Shown here piece by piece: positions 1 through 9,300 of a stretch of DNA of 40,894 nt (positions are counted from its first letter, which is position 1; each line of letters starts with the position of its first letter). Under the pieces are notes generated by a model. The model was not told where the DNA came from. It saw nothing but the letters and a program-made list of their open reading frames with translations, and did not search any database. The DNA lies in NCBI GenBank assembly GCA_947626755.1, contig CANQTP010000024.1:1-40894 (forward strand). Direction: 5' to 3'. The translations under genes were made by a program, and so were the position numbers. Source of the DNA: an uncultured Clostridia bacterium. Lineage in GTDB: Bacteria; Bacillota; Clostridia; Oscillospirales; Ruminococcaceae.

Positions 1-93
1 TTAACAGATCTGTGCTTCTGAGTTTATATATTGTGATGAATTTTCTATGGCTTGCCTACTTTTGCTTGACACATACATAACTTTAAAAATGTA

Positions 94-122
94 TTGACAA
101 ATTAAGTAAAATCGTGTATAAT
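94..122 (+). promoter_or_regulatory. Consensus sigma-A promoter for nrdR
   Basis: TTGACA at 94-99 and TATAAT at 117-122 are separated by exactly 17 bases, matching both housekeeping hexamers perfectly. Transcription should begin near 129, about 33 bases ahead of the nrdR start, leaving room for the GAAGGGA ribosome site. Confidence 0.85.
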
Positions 123-161
123 TAATTTGTGGATCAATATGAAATGAAGGGAGATGTGCGC

Positions 162-611
162 ATGAAATGCCCGTTTTGCGGTTTTGAAGATACAAAAGTC
201 GTGGATTCCCGCTCGGTAGACGGCAAAAAACGCCGCAGGCGTGAATGTACGAACTGCGGAAAACGCTTTACCACCTATGAATCCGTTGAAATGCCTGCGC
301 TGCTCGTTATGAAAAAAGACAACAGTACGGAACTGTTTGATAAGGATAAGCTTATAAAAAGTATCTCTACAGCCGTTAAGAAACGTCCCGTCTCTGCGGA
401 CGATATAAATAACATAGTTGAATGTGTTGAAAGCAGATATGCGGGCGGAAATCAGATCACTTCCGCCGAGATCGGCGAGATAGTCCTTGTCAGACTTAAG
501 GAGATAGATCAGGTGTCTTATGTGCGCTTTGCTTCGGTCAACAAGGATTTCAACGATGTGGAAAGCTTTATTAAAGTAATTTCGGAACTTAAAAGCAACG
601 ATAATGAATAA
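162..611 (+). CDS. nrdR: Transcriptional repressor NrdR
   Basis: This 149-residue protein is the nucleotide-sensing repressor of ribonucleotide reductase genes. The N-terminal zinc ribbon is complete: MKCPFCG at residues 1-7 and a second pair, CTNCGKRFTTYE, near residue 30. The ATP-cone domain follows from about residue 46 (PALLVMKKDNSTELFDKDKL) to near the end. Family members are usually about 150 residues, so it is full length. An in-frame ATG exists 33 bases upstream, but the GAAGGGA ribosome site and the invariant MKCPFC start favour 162. It has its own promoter. No nrd genes lie in the window, so its targets are elsewhere. Confidence 0.95.
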   Translation: MKCPFCGFEDTKVVDSRSVDGKKRRRRECTNCGKRFTTYESVEMPALLVMKKDNSTELFDKDKLIKSISTAVKKRPVSADDINNIVECVESRYAGGNQITSAEIGEIVLVRLKEIDQVSYVRFASVNKDFNDVESFIKVISELKSNDNE

Positions 612-630
612 AATATTATCAAATGATTAC

Positions 631-647
631 TTTTTTTTTTTTTTTTT
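631..647 (+). repeat. Seventeen-base poly-T tract
   Basis: An uninterrupted run of 17 T lies 20 bases after the nrdR stop and 26 bases before the next -35 box. No GC-rich hairpin precedes it, so it is not a classical intrinsic terminator. A run this long is prone to slippage and could alter flexibility upstream of the downstream promoter. Confidence 0.8.
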
Positions 648-672
648 GCGGTTAAATTTTTTAATATTTCAC

Positions 673-701
673 TTGACAAATGTCGGATTTGGGTATATAA
701 T
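673..701 (+). promoter_or_regulatory. Consensus promoter for the FIST-GGDEF gene
   Basis: TTGACA at 673-678 and TATAAT at 696-701 have a 17-base spacer, and the start codon follows 38 bases later behind an AGGAGGGA ribosome site. The match is perfect, so the gene is probably well expressed independently of nrdR. Confidence 0.85.
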
Positions 702-738
702 ATGAAAAAATAAACTTTTCAGGAGGGAACGGATCAAT

Positions 739-2517
739 ATGAAACAATTGCAGATCGCTTGCGGCGGACAGACCGAACTCAGGGAAGAACTTGAAAATTT
801 TAAGAAAAGCTGTGAAGAAAACGGCACTATGTCACAGGTAATGTTCCAGATATTTTCAGAAGTGCTTGAAGAGGAAGTTACTTCTCAGCTCGCGGATGCT
901 GTTGAGAAAATTTTTCCCGGCGTTCCGTATATTGGCTGTTCCACAAGCGGTAATATCATGGATTGTCAGGTGACCGATGAAATAGTCGTTTTTGCTACCT
1001 GTTTTGAAAAGAAAAGCACTAAATTCATGGTCCATCAGTATGATTTCGGAAAGGAATCAATGACCGCAATAACCAAGAGGATCATTGCCGAAGCTGACAG
1101 CAATCCTTGGGTAAAAGCAATTGAACTTTATTTTTCCATTCCTGAAGGTTCTACAACAAAATTCTGCGATGGTCTCAACGGTCTGCGCGAGGATATACAG
1201 ATCTTCGGCGGCGTGACCTGCAGCGATGATATAACAAGCGATGACTGCTGCGTTTTTTCAAGCGACGGCGGATATTCAACCAGCTCCGTTATCGTTGCTT
1301 TTTACGGCGGAGACGATTTCCATGTTGATTCAATAAAAATGACAGGCTGGAAACCTCTGGGAAGAAAGTTCACCGTTACAAAATCAAACGGAAGCCTTCT
1401 TCAGGAGCTTAACGGCATTCCTGCATATGAAGTTTATCATAAGTATCTCAACATCAACAATGATGAGAACTTTTTCTACAATACCCTTGAATTTCCCCTT
1501 TTCTATGAGCATAACGGAACTACCATACTGCGTGTTCCCGTGGCAAGCAATGAGGACAACTCCATAACAATGTCCTCGGATATAAATATCGGCTCTACAG
1601 TCAGACTTTCATACGGCGATCCCAAGACAATATTTGAAAGTATTGAAACGGAAAGCCGCCGCATAAGAGATTTCAGTCCCGATGTTCTGCATATTTTTTC
1701 CTGCGCAGCAAGAAAAACTTTCTGGAGTTCCACAGAGCCTACATATGAGCTTGAACCTTTCAGAAACATTGCTCCGTCAACAGGATTTTTTTCACACGGC
1801 GAGTTCATCAGATCTGGAAAATTCCTCAATCAGCACAATGTAACGCTTGTCGTTGCCGCAATGCGTGAAGGCGATGCAAAAGCACCTTCTTACGATGCTC
1901 CTGCTCAGGAAAATAACACAAGTGTTTCAAAAGTTCCTCTGGTTTCGCGTTTTGCAACGTTCATCAGCGCAACGACTATCGAATTTGAAGAGCTTAACAG
2001 TATGCTTGAGATCGCAAACAAGAATCTGGAAGCTGTTGCCATAACTGATGGTCTTACGGGACTTTACAACCGTGCCGAGATCCAGAAGCGAATTGAATAC
2101 TGCCTTTCCGATGTGAATAATGCAGATTTTTCCCTTATTATGTTAGATATTGACAATTTCAAGCAGGTAAATGATACATACGGTCACCAGAAGGGTGATG
2201 CGGTGCTCATTGCTCTTTCAAATATACTGAAAGACGAGCAGACAAATTCGCTTTCAAACTTCTCCTCAGGAAGATGGGGAGGAGAGGAGTTCATGCTCGT
2301 ACTTCCCGATACCGAAATTGCCGCTGCTTCGTTTATTGCAAATCTTATCCGCAAATGTTTTGAAGCCACATCGGTCGCTGAGATACGTTCCCAGACGATA
2401 AGTCTCGGTGTTACGCAGGCTAAAGCGGAGGATACGTTGGACAGCCTTTGTACGCGTGTTGACATGGCACTGTATCAGGCTAAAAAGACGGGCAAAAACA
2501 AGGTCACTGTTTTATAA
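739..2517 (+). CDS. FIST-domain sensor diguanylate cyclase (GGDEF)
   Basis: This 592-residue soluble protein couples a FIST sensory module (about residues 30-370, FIST N then FIST C, a family proposed to bind small ligands such as amino acids) to a GGDEF domain (about 435-590) that makes cyclic-di-GMP from two GTP. The GGDEF domain opens with AITDGLTGLYNR and has the active-site variant GGEEF near residue 515, which is competent in many cyclases. The inhibitory RxxD site that normally lies just before the active loop is missing (the R and D positions read L and F). There is no transmembrane segment, so a cytoplasmic ligand is likely. The gene is monocistronic between its own promoter and a terminator. 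Confidence 0.9.
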   Translation: MKQLQIACGGQTELREELENFKKSCEENGTMSQVMFQIFSEVLEEEVTSQLADAVEKIFPGVPYIGCSTSGNIMDCQVTDEIVVFATCFEKKSTKFMVHQYDFGKESMTAITKRIIAEADSNPWVKAIELYFSIPEGSTTKFCDGLNGLREDIQIFGGVTCSDDITSDDCCVFSSDGGYSTSSVIVAFYGGDDFHVDSIKMTGWKPLGRKFTVTKSNGSLLQELNGIPAYEVYHKYLNINNDENFFYNTLEFPLFYEHNGTTILRVPVASNEDNSITMSSDINIGSTVRLSYGDPKTIFESIETESRRIRDFSPDVLHIFSCAARKTFWSSTEPTYELEPFRNIAPSTGFFSHGEFIRSGKFLNQHNVTLVVAAMREGDAKAPSYDAPAQENNTSVSKVPLVSRFATFISATTIEFEELNSMLEIANKNLEAVAITDGLTGLYNRAEIQKRIEYCLSDVNNADFSLIMLDIDNFKQVNDTYGHQKGDAVLIALSNILKDEQTNSLSNFSSGRWGGEEFMLVLPDTEIAAASFIANLIRKCFEATSVAEIRSQTISLGVTQAKAEDTLDSLCTRVDMALYQAKKTGKNKVTVL

Positions 2518-2523
2518 GATGAT

Positions 2524-2559
2524 TTCCCGACGGTCAGGCATTGATCGTCGGGAATTTTT
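2524..2559 (+). terminator. Intrinsic terminator after the GGDEF gene
   Basis: Arms TTCCCGACG (2524-2532) and CGTCGGGAA (2546-2554) pair perfectly, with further pairing inward, and are followed directly by five T. It sits 7 bases after the stop codon. Confidence 0.85.
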
Positions 2560-2574
2560 GGATATTGTGTTTTT

Positions 2575-2593
2575 ATCCCGCGAAATGCGGGAT
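2575..2593 (+). terminator. Second small hairpin, possible back-up terminator
   Basis: ATCCCGC (2575-2581) pairs with GCGGGAT (2587-2593) around a five-base loop and is followed by an AT-rich tract (ATTTTATTC). It may back up the terminator just upstream. The U-tract is imperfect. Confidence 0.45.
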
Positions 2594-2664
2594 ATTTTAT
2601 TCTGCATAATAACCGCGCGGTATTGCTTAAATTTATAAATTTTTTTAAAATTTTTGCAAATATA

Positions 2665-2693
2665 TTGTGTTTTTAAAGACTATGTGCTATAAT
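2665..2693 (+). promoter_or_regulatory. Extended -10 promoter for rlmB
   Basis: TATAAT at 2688-2693 is preceded by TGC (extended -10). TTGTGT at 2665-2670 is a weaker -35 with 17-base spacing. GGAGG lies just before the rlmB ATG. It probably also drives the following gene, 21 bases after rlmB. Confidence 0.65.
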
Positions 2694-2729
2694 TAAAATA
2701 AGTATGTTTGTGATTTTTCGGAGGTAGCC

Positions 2730-3527
2730 ATGCCTTATTATAATAAAAAAACACAAAAGCCCGACAGCGGCGGAGATGCACTTCGTGAAAGTGCGGAAAC
2801 TTCCCTTATCGTGGGGAGAAATCCTGTTATAGAAGCACTTAAAGCAGGCAAAAGCCTGAATACCGTTTATGTAAGCGGAGAGGGCGGCAGTCTCGGGCTT
2901 ATATGCCGTTTAGCAAAGGAAAAAGGCATTGTGGTCAAGCAGGTGACTGATAAGAAACTGTCGGAAATGTGCAGCGGCGCTTCACATCAGGGAGTTGCGG
3001 CAAGCGGTGCCTGTGCGGAGTATGTTACCGTTGAGGACATTCTTGCTGTTTCCGAAAAGAAAGGAACTAAGCCGTTTATAATCATCTGCGATGAAATAGA
3101 AGATCCCCATAATCTGGGCGCGATAATACGTACTGCGGAAGCGGCTGGCGCGGACGGGATCATTATCCCGAAGCGCAGGAGCGCTGCTCTTAATGACACG
3201 GTTTTCAAAACTTCCGCAGGGGCGGCAAGCTGGCTTCCTGCTGCTCGGGTGGCAAACATTCCCGCCGCCATTGATGTTCTCAAAGAAAACGGCGTGTGGA
3301 TATACGGCACTGACGCTTCGGGTGACGATTACACTAAAGCGGATATGACAGGAGCTGTCGGACTGGTAATAGGTTCGGAAGGCTTCGGAATGGGCAGACT
3401 TGTGCGGGAAAAATGCGATTTCCTGCTTAAACTGCCTATGTACGGAAAAATAACTTCCCTTAACGCTTCCGTGGCGGCGGGGATATTTATGTATGAAACA
3501 GTGAGACAGCGCAATGGGCGCGGCTGA
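2730..3527 (+). CDS. rlmB: SpoU/TrmH-family 23S rRNA 2'-O-ribose methyltransferase (RlmB-like)
   Basis: This 265-residue protein transfers methyl from S-adenosylmethionine to a ribose 2'-hydroxyl, classically G2251 of 23S rRNA. The L30e-like substrate-binding domain spans about residues 25-100 (VGRNPVIEAL, then SHQGVAA). The SPOUT trefoil-knot domain carries motif 1 (EDPHNLGAIIRTAEAAGADG), motif 2 (IGSEGFGMGRLV) and motif 3 (PMYGKITSLNASVAAGI). Length and motif order are normal for RlmB, though the exact target nucleotide cannot be read from sequence. The start ATG has GGAGG 6 bases upstream. Confidence 0.9.
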   Translation: MPYYNKKTQKPDSGGDALRESAETSLIVGRNPVIEALKAGKSLNTVYVSGEGGSLGLICRLAKEKGIVVKQVTDKKLSEMCSGASHQGVAASGACAEYVTVEDILAVSEKKGTKPFIIICDEIEDPHNLGAIIRTAEAAGADGIIIPKRRSAALNDTVFKTSAGAASWLPAARVANIPAAIDVLKENGVWIYGTDASGDDYTKADMTGAVGLVIGSEGFGMGRLVREKCDFLLKLPMYGKITSLNASVAAGIFMYETVRQRNGRG

Positions 3528-3548
3528 TTCGGAAGGGAGAGTTTGGAT

Positions 3549-6335
3549 TTGGCTGACGGCAAATATTCAATAGATGATATTTTAAATGAATATTCCGGAG
3601 ACAGCTCATCGGGACATGATATAGACATCGACGACCTTATAGGGAACTATAAAGATCCTTCGGAAAAGAAAGCCGATGTTCCCGCAGAAGATAAGGTGAC
3701 GCTCCATAATACAGATATTTTTGAACGGGTAAATGCCGCTTCGGAAGACATCGGAATGAAGCCGCAGGGCGCGAAAAAGCCCGTCAGGCAGACAGTATCC
3801 GATGATGAATTTGAGAAAAAATACGATAAGCTTTCCGAAGCTTTCAACGGCGTGAAGGAACGCACTTCCGCAGAGAATTACGTTCCGGAGCCGAAGCCTG
3901 AAAGATCTTTTTCGGAAAAATTCGATACTCCCGATCTTTACGGCGATAAGGAAGAAACACGCAGTCCCGAAGATGTCAAAAACGACATAAAGCAGGGTAT
4001 ACGATCAATTTTCGGAAAGAAAGAAAATAAGCAGCCGCCCGCTGCTGCTCCCAGAGCTCCCGAACCGCCGATAAGCGGCGCAGGTGAGGACAGCGGAACG
4101 ACCGCAGAGGATCCCTTTGAAAAGTATTCCGCTATAAGCGAAACAAATCTTGATGATATACTTAACGAGTATTCCGAAAAAGAAAGTATCGTTTCCAAAA
4201 AGGAAAGTTCACAGCATACCATGCACAAGGGGATAACCGACTTCTTTACAAGGCTCATACCCAAGGACGATGAGGACGGAATTTCTGGCAATACGGAGCT
4301 TCTGGACGGAATGATGAAAGCCAGACGGGAGCGCATTTCCCGCACGCAGCACGTTGCTCCTATCGAAAGAAAGTCAATTTCGGATATCGATCTTGATCTT
4401 GATGATAAGATACTTCCCAACACTTCTGCGGATATTCCAATTGACAAGGATCAGAACGAAATTGAAAAGATAAACGCTCTGAAAGAGCGCAGAAGCAAGA
4501 AGATAAAGGACTTTGTGCTTGTGGGCGATGAGGAGTACGTTTCGGACGAGGAAACGGGAGAGGATCAGCAGCCAAAGGTCATTGACGATTTTGAAAGCTT
4601 TGACGATGCTCCGTCCATTGCTCATGATATTGCCCAGCTTAAAGGCAGTCTTATACTGAGACTTATGGTTCTTGTGCTTTGCTTTGCGGCAAGCTTCTAC
4701 ATTGCCGTTGCCAACGACACGAAGGCACTGCCGATAATGGAACTTTTAAACAAACGCACCCAGACAAATACTTACCTTTTCGTGAATGCGATAATCGGTT
4801 TGTTTGCAGCATTTTCAAGCTATACGGTGATCTCCTGCGGACTTTCAAAGATAGTGTCCTTCAAAGCGGACTGCGACAGCTTATGCGCTGTTTCCACGGT
4901 GGCGTCGATAGCTTCGGTTATGATAATGTTCGCAAATACAAATCTTGTGCGGGGAAGTCTTGTTCATGTCTATATCCCCGTGGCGATCGCGTCGCTTATG
5001 TTCAACACTGTGGGAAAACTTTTCATTGTGATGAGAACTCAGAAAAGTTTCAGGTTCGTTTCCGAAAGCGGCGACAAATACGCTGTTTTCCCGGTTACGG
5101 ACGAGGAGACCGCGCAGAATTTCACCCGCGGCGCGCTTAGCGATTTCCCGAAGCTTGCATCAATGCGCAAGACGGAGTTCCTTTCGGAATTTCTCAAAAC
5201 TTCCTACGCAAATGACAGCACGGACAGTTTTTGCAGGATCTTTACCCCGATAGTGCTTGCTGCCGCAGCGATCATAGGTGTAATTGCAGGATTTGTAGGC
5301 AGGGCGGAATATGGCACTTCCTCGATATATATTGGAATTTCGGTGTTTGTCGGAGTAATAGCCATCTGCACGGGATTTACCGTAATGCTGATAGTAAATT
5401 TCCCCATGCTGAGAGCGGCAAAGAAAAATGCCGAAAATCAGGGCGTTATACTCGGATTTGACTGCATTGACGAATTTGCCGACACTAACAGCGTGCTTAT
5501 AGACGCGGAGGATCTTTTCCCGCAGGGAAGCGTAAAGCTTTCGGCGATAAAAGTTTTCTCCGATACGCGGATAGATGAAGCCATTGTCGAAGCTGCAAGC
5601 CTTACCACACAGGCGGGAAGCATACTTAAAAATATGTTTTACGATATAATTGCGGGAAAAACGGAACTTCTCGATCCTGTGGAAAGCTATATATTTGAAG
5701 ATTCAATGGGTCTTTGCGGCTGGATAAACAACAAGCGCGTACTTCTTGGAAACCGCGAACTTATGGTAAATCACAGCATTGACGGAATGCCTTCCGAGGC
5801 AAAGGAAAAAGAATACACCGACAGCGGAAGGCAGGCGGTATATCTTTCCATATCGGGAGAACTTTCAGCAATGTTCCTTGTTGAGATAACGCCGACAATG
5901 GAAATAAGCCGCGCGCTCCGCGAATTGCAGAAGAACGGCGTATATGTAATGATACGCTCGGTGGATTCGTTAGTATCAATAAATCGCTTGTCGGAGCTTT
6001 TTGAAATATCTCCCGAACACCTGAAGCTTATTCCTTTCAGGGTACATGAGCAATTTAACGAGGTAACGGCATATCAGGTAAAGCAGAGAGCAACGCTTGC
6101 CTGCTCAGGAAAGTTTTCGGCGCTGTCCTCGCTGATAGTAAGCTGCATTCACATGAGAGGTACCATCGGAGTGGGGATTGGCATACAGGCGGTGTCCATG
6201 CTCCTCGGCATACTGATATGCATTGTAATGGTGGTGCTGAACAGTTTTCAGGAACTTTCCGCTACTATGGCGGTCATATACAACATTGTATTTACAATGG
6301 TCCTTGCGGTATTCCAGATGCTGAGAAGAAATTAA
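3549..6335 (+). CDS. Membrane protein: catalytically degenerate P1B-type ATPase homologue with long acidic N-terminal region
   Basis: Roughly residues 1-365 are acidic, low-complexity and probably disordered, and contain a duplicated IDDILNEYS/LDDILNEYS motif (residues 8-16 and 201-209). From about 369 come four membrane segments, a cytoplasmic loop, two more segments, a large cytoplasmic part and two final segments: the eight-segment plan of heavy-metal P1B ATPases. The phosphorylation motif DKTGT aligns with DAEDL (652-656) and GDGxND with SGKFSA (853-858). The SEHP-type N-domain motif is also absent, while flanking scaffold (ILGFDCIDEFA, KRVLLGNRELM) is kept. It should not pump; a sensor or scaffold role is inferred. 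The start is TTG: 3549 has better spacing from AAGGGAG (3533-3539) than the in-frame TTG at 3543. A bidirectional terminator follows at once. Confidence 0.75.
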   Translation: MADGKYSIDDILNEYSGDSSSGHDIDIDDLIGNYKDPSEKKADVPAEDKVTLHNTDIFERVNAASEDIGMKPQGAKKPVRQTVSDDEFEKKYDKLSEAFNGVKERTSAENYVPEPKPERSFSEKFDTPDLYGDKEETRSPEDVKNDIKQGIRSIFGKKENKQPPAAAPRAPEPPISGAGEDSGTTAEDPFEKYSAISETNLDDILNEYSEKESIVSKKESSQHTMHKGITDFFTRLIPKDDEDGISGNTELLDGMMKARRERISRTQHVAPIERKSISDIDLDLDDKILPNTSADIPIDKDQNEIEKINALKERRSKKIKDFVLVGDEEYVSDEETGEDQQPKVIDDFESFDDAPSIAHDIAQLKGSLILRLMVLVLCFAASFYIAVANDTKALPIMELLNKRTQTNTYLFVNAIIGLFAAFSSYTVISCGLSKIVSFKADCDSLCAVSTVASIASVMIMFANTNLVRGSLVHVYIPVAIASLMFNTVGKLFIVMRTQKSFRFVSESGDKYAVFPVTDEETAQNFTRGALSDFPKLASMRKTEFLSEFLKTSYANDSTDSFCRIFTPIVLAAAAIIGVIAGFVGRAEYGTSSIYIGISVFVGVIAICTGFTVMLIVNFPMLRAAKKNAENQGVILGFDCIDEFADTNSVLIDAEDLFPQGSVKLSAIKVFSDTRIDEAIVEAASLTTQAGSILKNMFYDIIAGKTELLDPVESYIFEDSMGLCGWINNKRVLLGNRELMVNHSIDGMPSEAKEKEYTDSGRQAVYLSISGELSAMFLVEITPTMEISRALRELQKNGVYVMIRSVDSLVSINRLSELFEISPEHLKLIPFRVHEQFNEVTAYQVKQRATLACSGKFSALSSLIVSCIHMRGTIGVGIGIQAVSMLLGILICIVMVVLNSFQELSATMAVIYNIVFTMVLAVFQMLRRN

Positions 6336-6374
6336 AAATATCCCCGTTCACAATTGAAATGAACGGGGATATTT
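6336..6374. terminator. Bidirectional terminator between convergent genes
   Basis: AAATATCCCCGTTCA (6336-6350) and TGAACGGGGATATTT (6360-6374) are perfect 15-base arms around a 9-base loop, with A-rich left and T-rich right flanks. It lies directly between the plus-strand stop (6335) and the minus-strand stop (6377), so it serves both genes. Confidence 0.9.
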
Positions 6375-6376
6375 CT

Positions 6377-9300
6377 TTACTGTTTTTTGCGTTTCTTTAC
6401 AAATCTTCTGCAAATGAGCCATGCTGTTCCTGCAATAATGAATATCGTTCCGACGTAAACAAAATTTCCTGCTTGTCCGAGGACTGCTTTCAGACCTGCC
6501 GCCGAGCTGACGTCTTCACCTTGTCCGTTATTCTTGTATCCTCCCGGCGCGCCAAAGATATTAGGGTTGCCGTAATCATCGGGAAGTTCGGGACGATCAT
6601 GTGAAGGATAGTTTCCGGAAGGGTAGGGAGGCGGTGTCGGAAATGCTTCTCCCGAGCCGCTTCCTTCGCCTTCATTATTTTCCGTTCCATTATCGGCAGG
6701 TTGGGCAAGTACATAAATACTGAAATGATCCGTTTCAAAACTCAGCATATTTGCGGAACTTTCAAAACTTGTTGGCATGGCGTCAAAGCCGCCTTCGGAA
6801 TTTCTGTGGTAAACCGTCAGCTTTTCGCCTTTCAGTCCCTCGGGAACGGGAAGTGACACTCTGATGATATTATCAGGCTGAACTTCAATATTATTATAGA
6901 AAAGCGAAATGTCATATATTGCCACAGCGTCCGCATCGTATGTTTCCCTGAGTTTTTCCTCCGAGGACATTCCCATGTCGGCGTCCTCAACATACGGGAA
7001 AATTTCCGAGGTTTCATTTTCGGGAACGGTCTGTTCATCGCCGTTTTCATCAATATAGGTAAATTCTACCTTTTCCGCGCTGCCGACAGTTTCAAAATTG
7101 ACATTGGGATCTTTTTTGGGAGCAGGTATTGCGGGAATGACCTCGCTGCGCATTTCATATCCGCAGACCGCGCAGTAATATGTTTTTACTCCTTCAGAAC
7201 CGATAGCGGCATCTTTGGTAATGACTCCGCTGTTTTCAATATGTTCCGAACGGTCGAATATTTCACCGCAGCCGCGGCAGACGTGCCAATGTGCTGTGCT
7301 GTCGCTTTCAAAAAGGTCGGAGTAGGATATTGTATGTTTGTGGCTTGACTCTGCTGTTTCTGTTCTGATAAGCTGACCGCAAACCGCGCAGGAGTAGTTT
7401 ATAACGCCGCCGATGTTTACTCCGCCGTCTTCAATGTGGATACCAAGTTCCGATCTTTCACCGCATTCCGAGCAGACTTTCCAGTGCTTTGTGGTATCGC
7501 TCTGCCATTCGTTTCCGAAATGGTGGATATGCGTTCCCGGATCTTCAAATGTGACTTCGGTCTCTGTGGATACGATGTATTCACATTCTGTACAGTAAAA
7601 ATTCTTGACTCCCGGTTCTCCTGTGGGAACGCCTTCGGTGTCCTTTATATGAGGTTCGACTTTGTCTTTTGCGCCGCATACGGAACATTCATACCAGTGT
7701 CCTGTTTTATCGAATTTCTGAACGGAAAAATTGTGCTTTGCACGGGGTATGATGTAAGTCAGCGTTTCTCCGCAGCCGTTCAGGCAGCTTGCGGTGAGAG
7801 TTATGTCCTCGGAGCAGGAAGGGCTTACTTTTTCAAATTCAAATTTATGTCCGAGAGCGGAGACAACTTCTGTTTTTATGATCTTTCCGCAGTCTGCGCA
7901 TTTTGTGACAATGCTGCCTTCCGATGTGCAGGAAGCTTTTGTTTCTTCGGGTGCGGCGGGAGTATGCTCTTTCAGGGGGATGCTCTCTTCAATATAAGCT
8001 GTGCAGTCGGGTGCGGAGCAGTATGTTCTCATAACTCCTTTGTCGGTGCAGGTCGATCCTATTACAGTCTGAGATGATCCGTTGAAATTGTGAGTATGAT
8101 CGTCTGATGATGCGGAATAGATCGTCAGATCTTCGGAAGTGCCGCAGATGGAACATTTTCTGTGAAGAACGCCGCCGCTCTGCGAAGTTTCCGACCATAT
8201 ATGTTTTCCTGCGGCGGGTGTGATCTCACGGGAAATTTCCTTTTGACAGATAACGCAGTAAGTTACAATGCTTCCTTCGGAATCGCAGGTCGAAGCTGTG
8301 ACTTGCGGTGTTCCCGCATAATGTCCGAAGGCTTCCGAAAAGTCTTCGCCGATCACCTTTCCGCAGATACTGCATTTTGTTATATAAAGTCCCGAATGGC
8401 TGCAATCGGCAGTATCTTCTTCTTCAAAACTGCTGTGAGCACAGTCAAGCAGCCGCAAAGTCAGATCATATACTTTTGAATCGCCTTCCGCCGATGAGAC
8501 CGTTATGCTGATCTTCTTTTCGCTGCCCTTGCCGTCAATGCTGTCAAATGATACGGCGGACGGTTCTGCATATGCATTTGATGTGGGAAGCAGCGCTTTT
8601 GCGTCTATAGTGTAAAGATTATTGCCCGATCTCCAATCATTATAATTTATCTGATAAATGAAACTGTCCGCATCGGACATGGGAATAGCTGCGCCGCTGA
8701 CCGTTATCCCGCCGAGTTTCAGCGACGTATCGGGCAATTGGAATTCCGCTGTAACTATGTCGCTGGGTTCTTTTCCTTCCTCGTAGGAGATTGCCTTGAC
8801 CGTTATGGTCTTATATTCCTGCGGCAGACCGAAATCGTCTGCGGAAATATAGTTGTAATATCTGTTTGAGAACATATCAGGGTCGGTGCCGTCCAGTGTA
8901 AAGTAAACATCGCCCTTTGCGTATATGTAAATGTCGGTATCTCTGAGGACAGGTCTTGAAGCGGGGAAGATAACAGGCGCATATGCCTTGTTTGAATTGT
9001 CCTCAACGAAGTTTATCCTGTAAACAGTTTCTCTTTTTGCGCTGACTCTTATCACCGCAGTGTCCCCGATACTGTCAGCCTGAACAATATCCGCAGTAAC
9101 GCCTTCATCGAGCAGTGCGCTTACGCGGGGAACATATCTTTCGTCCTTGGGAATGATATAGTCATAATCCCGTATATCCTGCGAAAATTCCGGTTCAAGT
9201 TTTCCGGGGAAATTTCCGAGATCAAATCCGTTTATTCCCGTATCAACATGGATCCCACCCGTTATGTCCGCTTCGGCAATGCCGTCATGCTCTTCGTCTG

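Noticed and set aside
1-93. Short minus-strand frame at the left edge
   Set aside because: It overlaps the nrdR promoter and start, has no ribosome site and shows no recognisable sequence.
6377-6480. Sortase anchor at the C-terminus of the large surface protein
   Set aside because: A membrane helix and basic tail are present, but no LPXTG-like motif precedes them.
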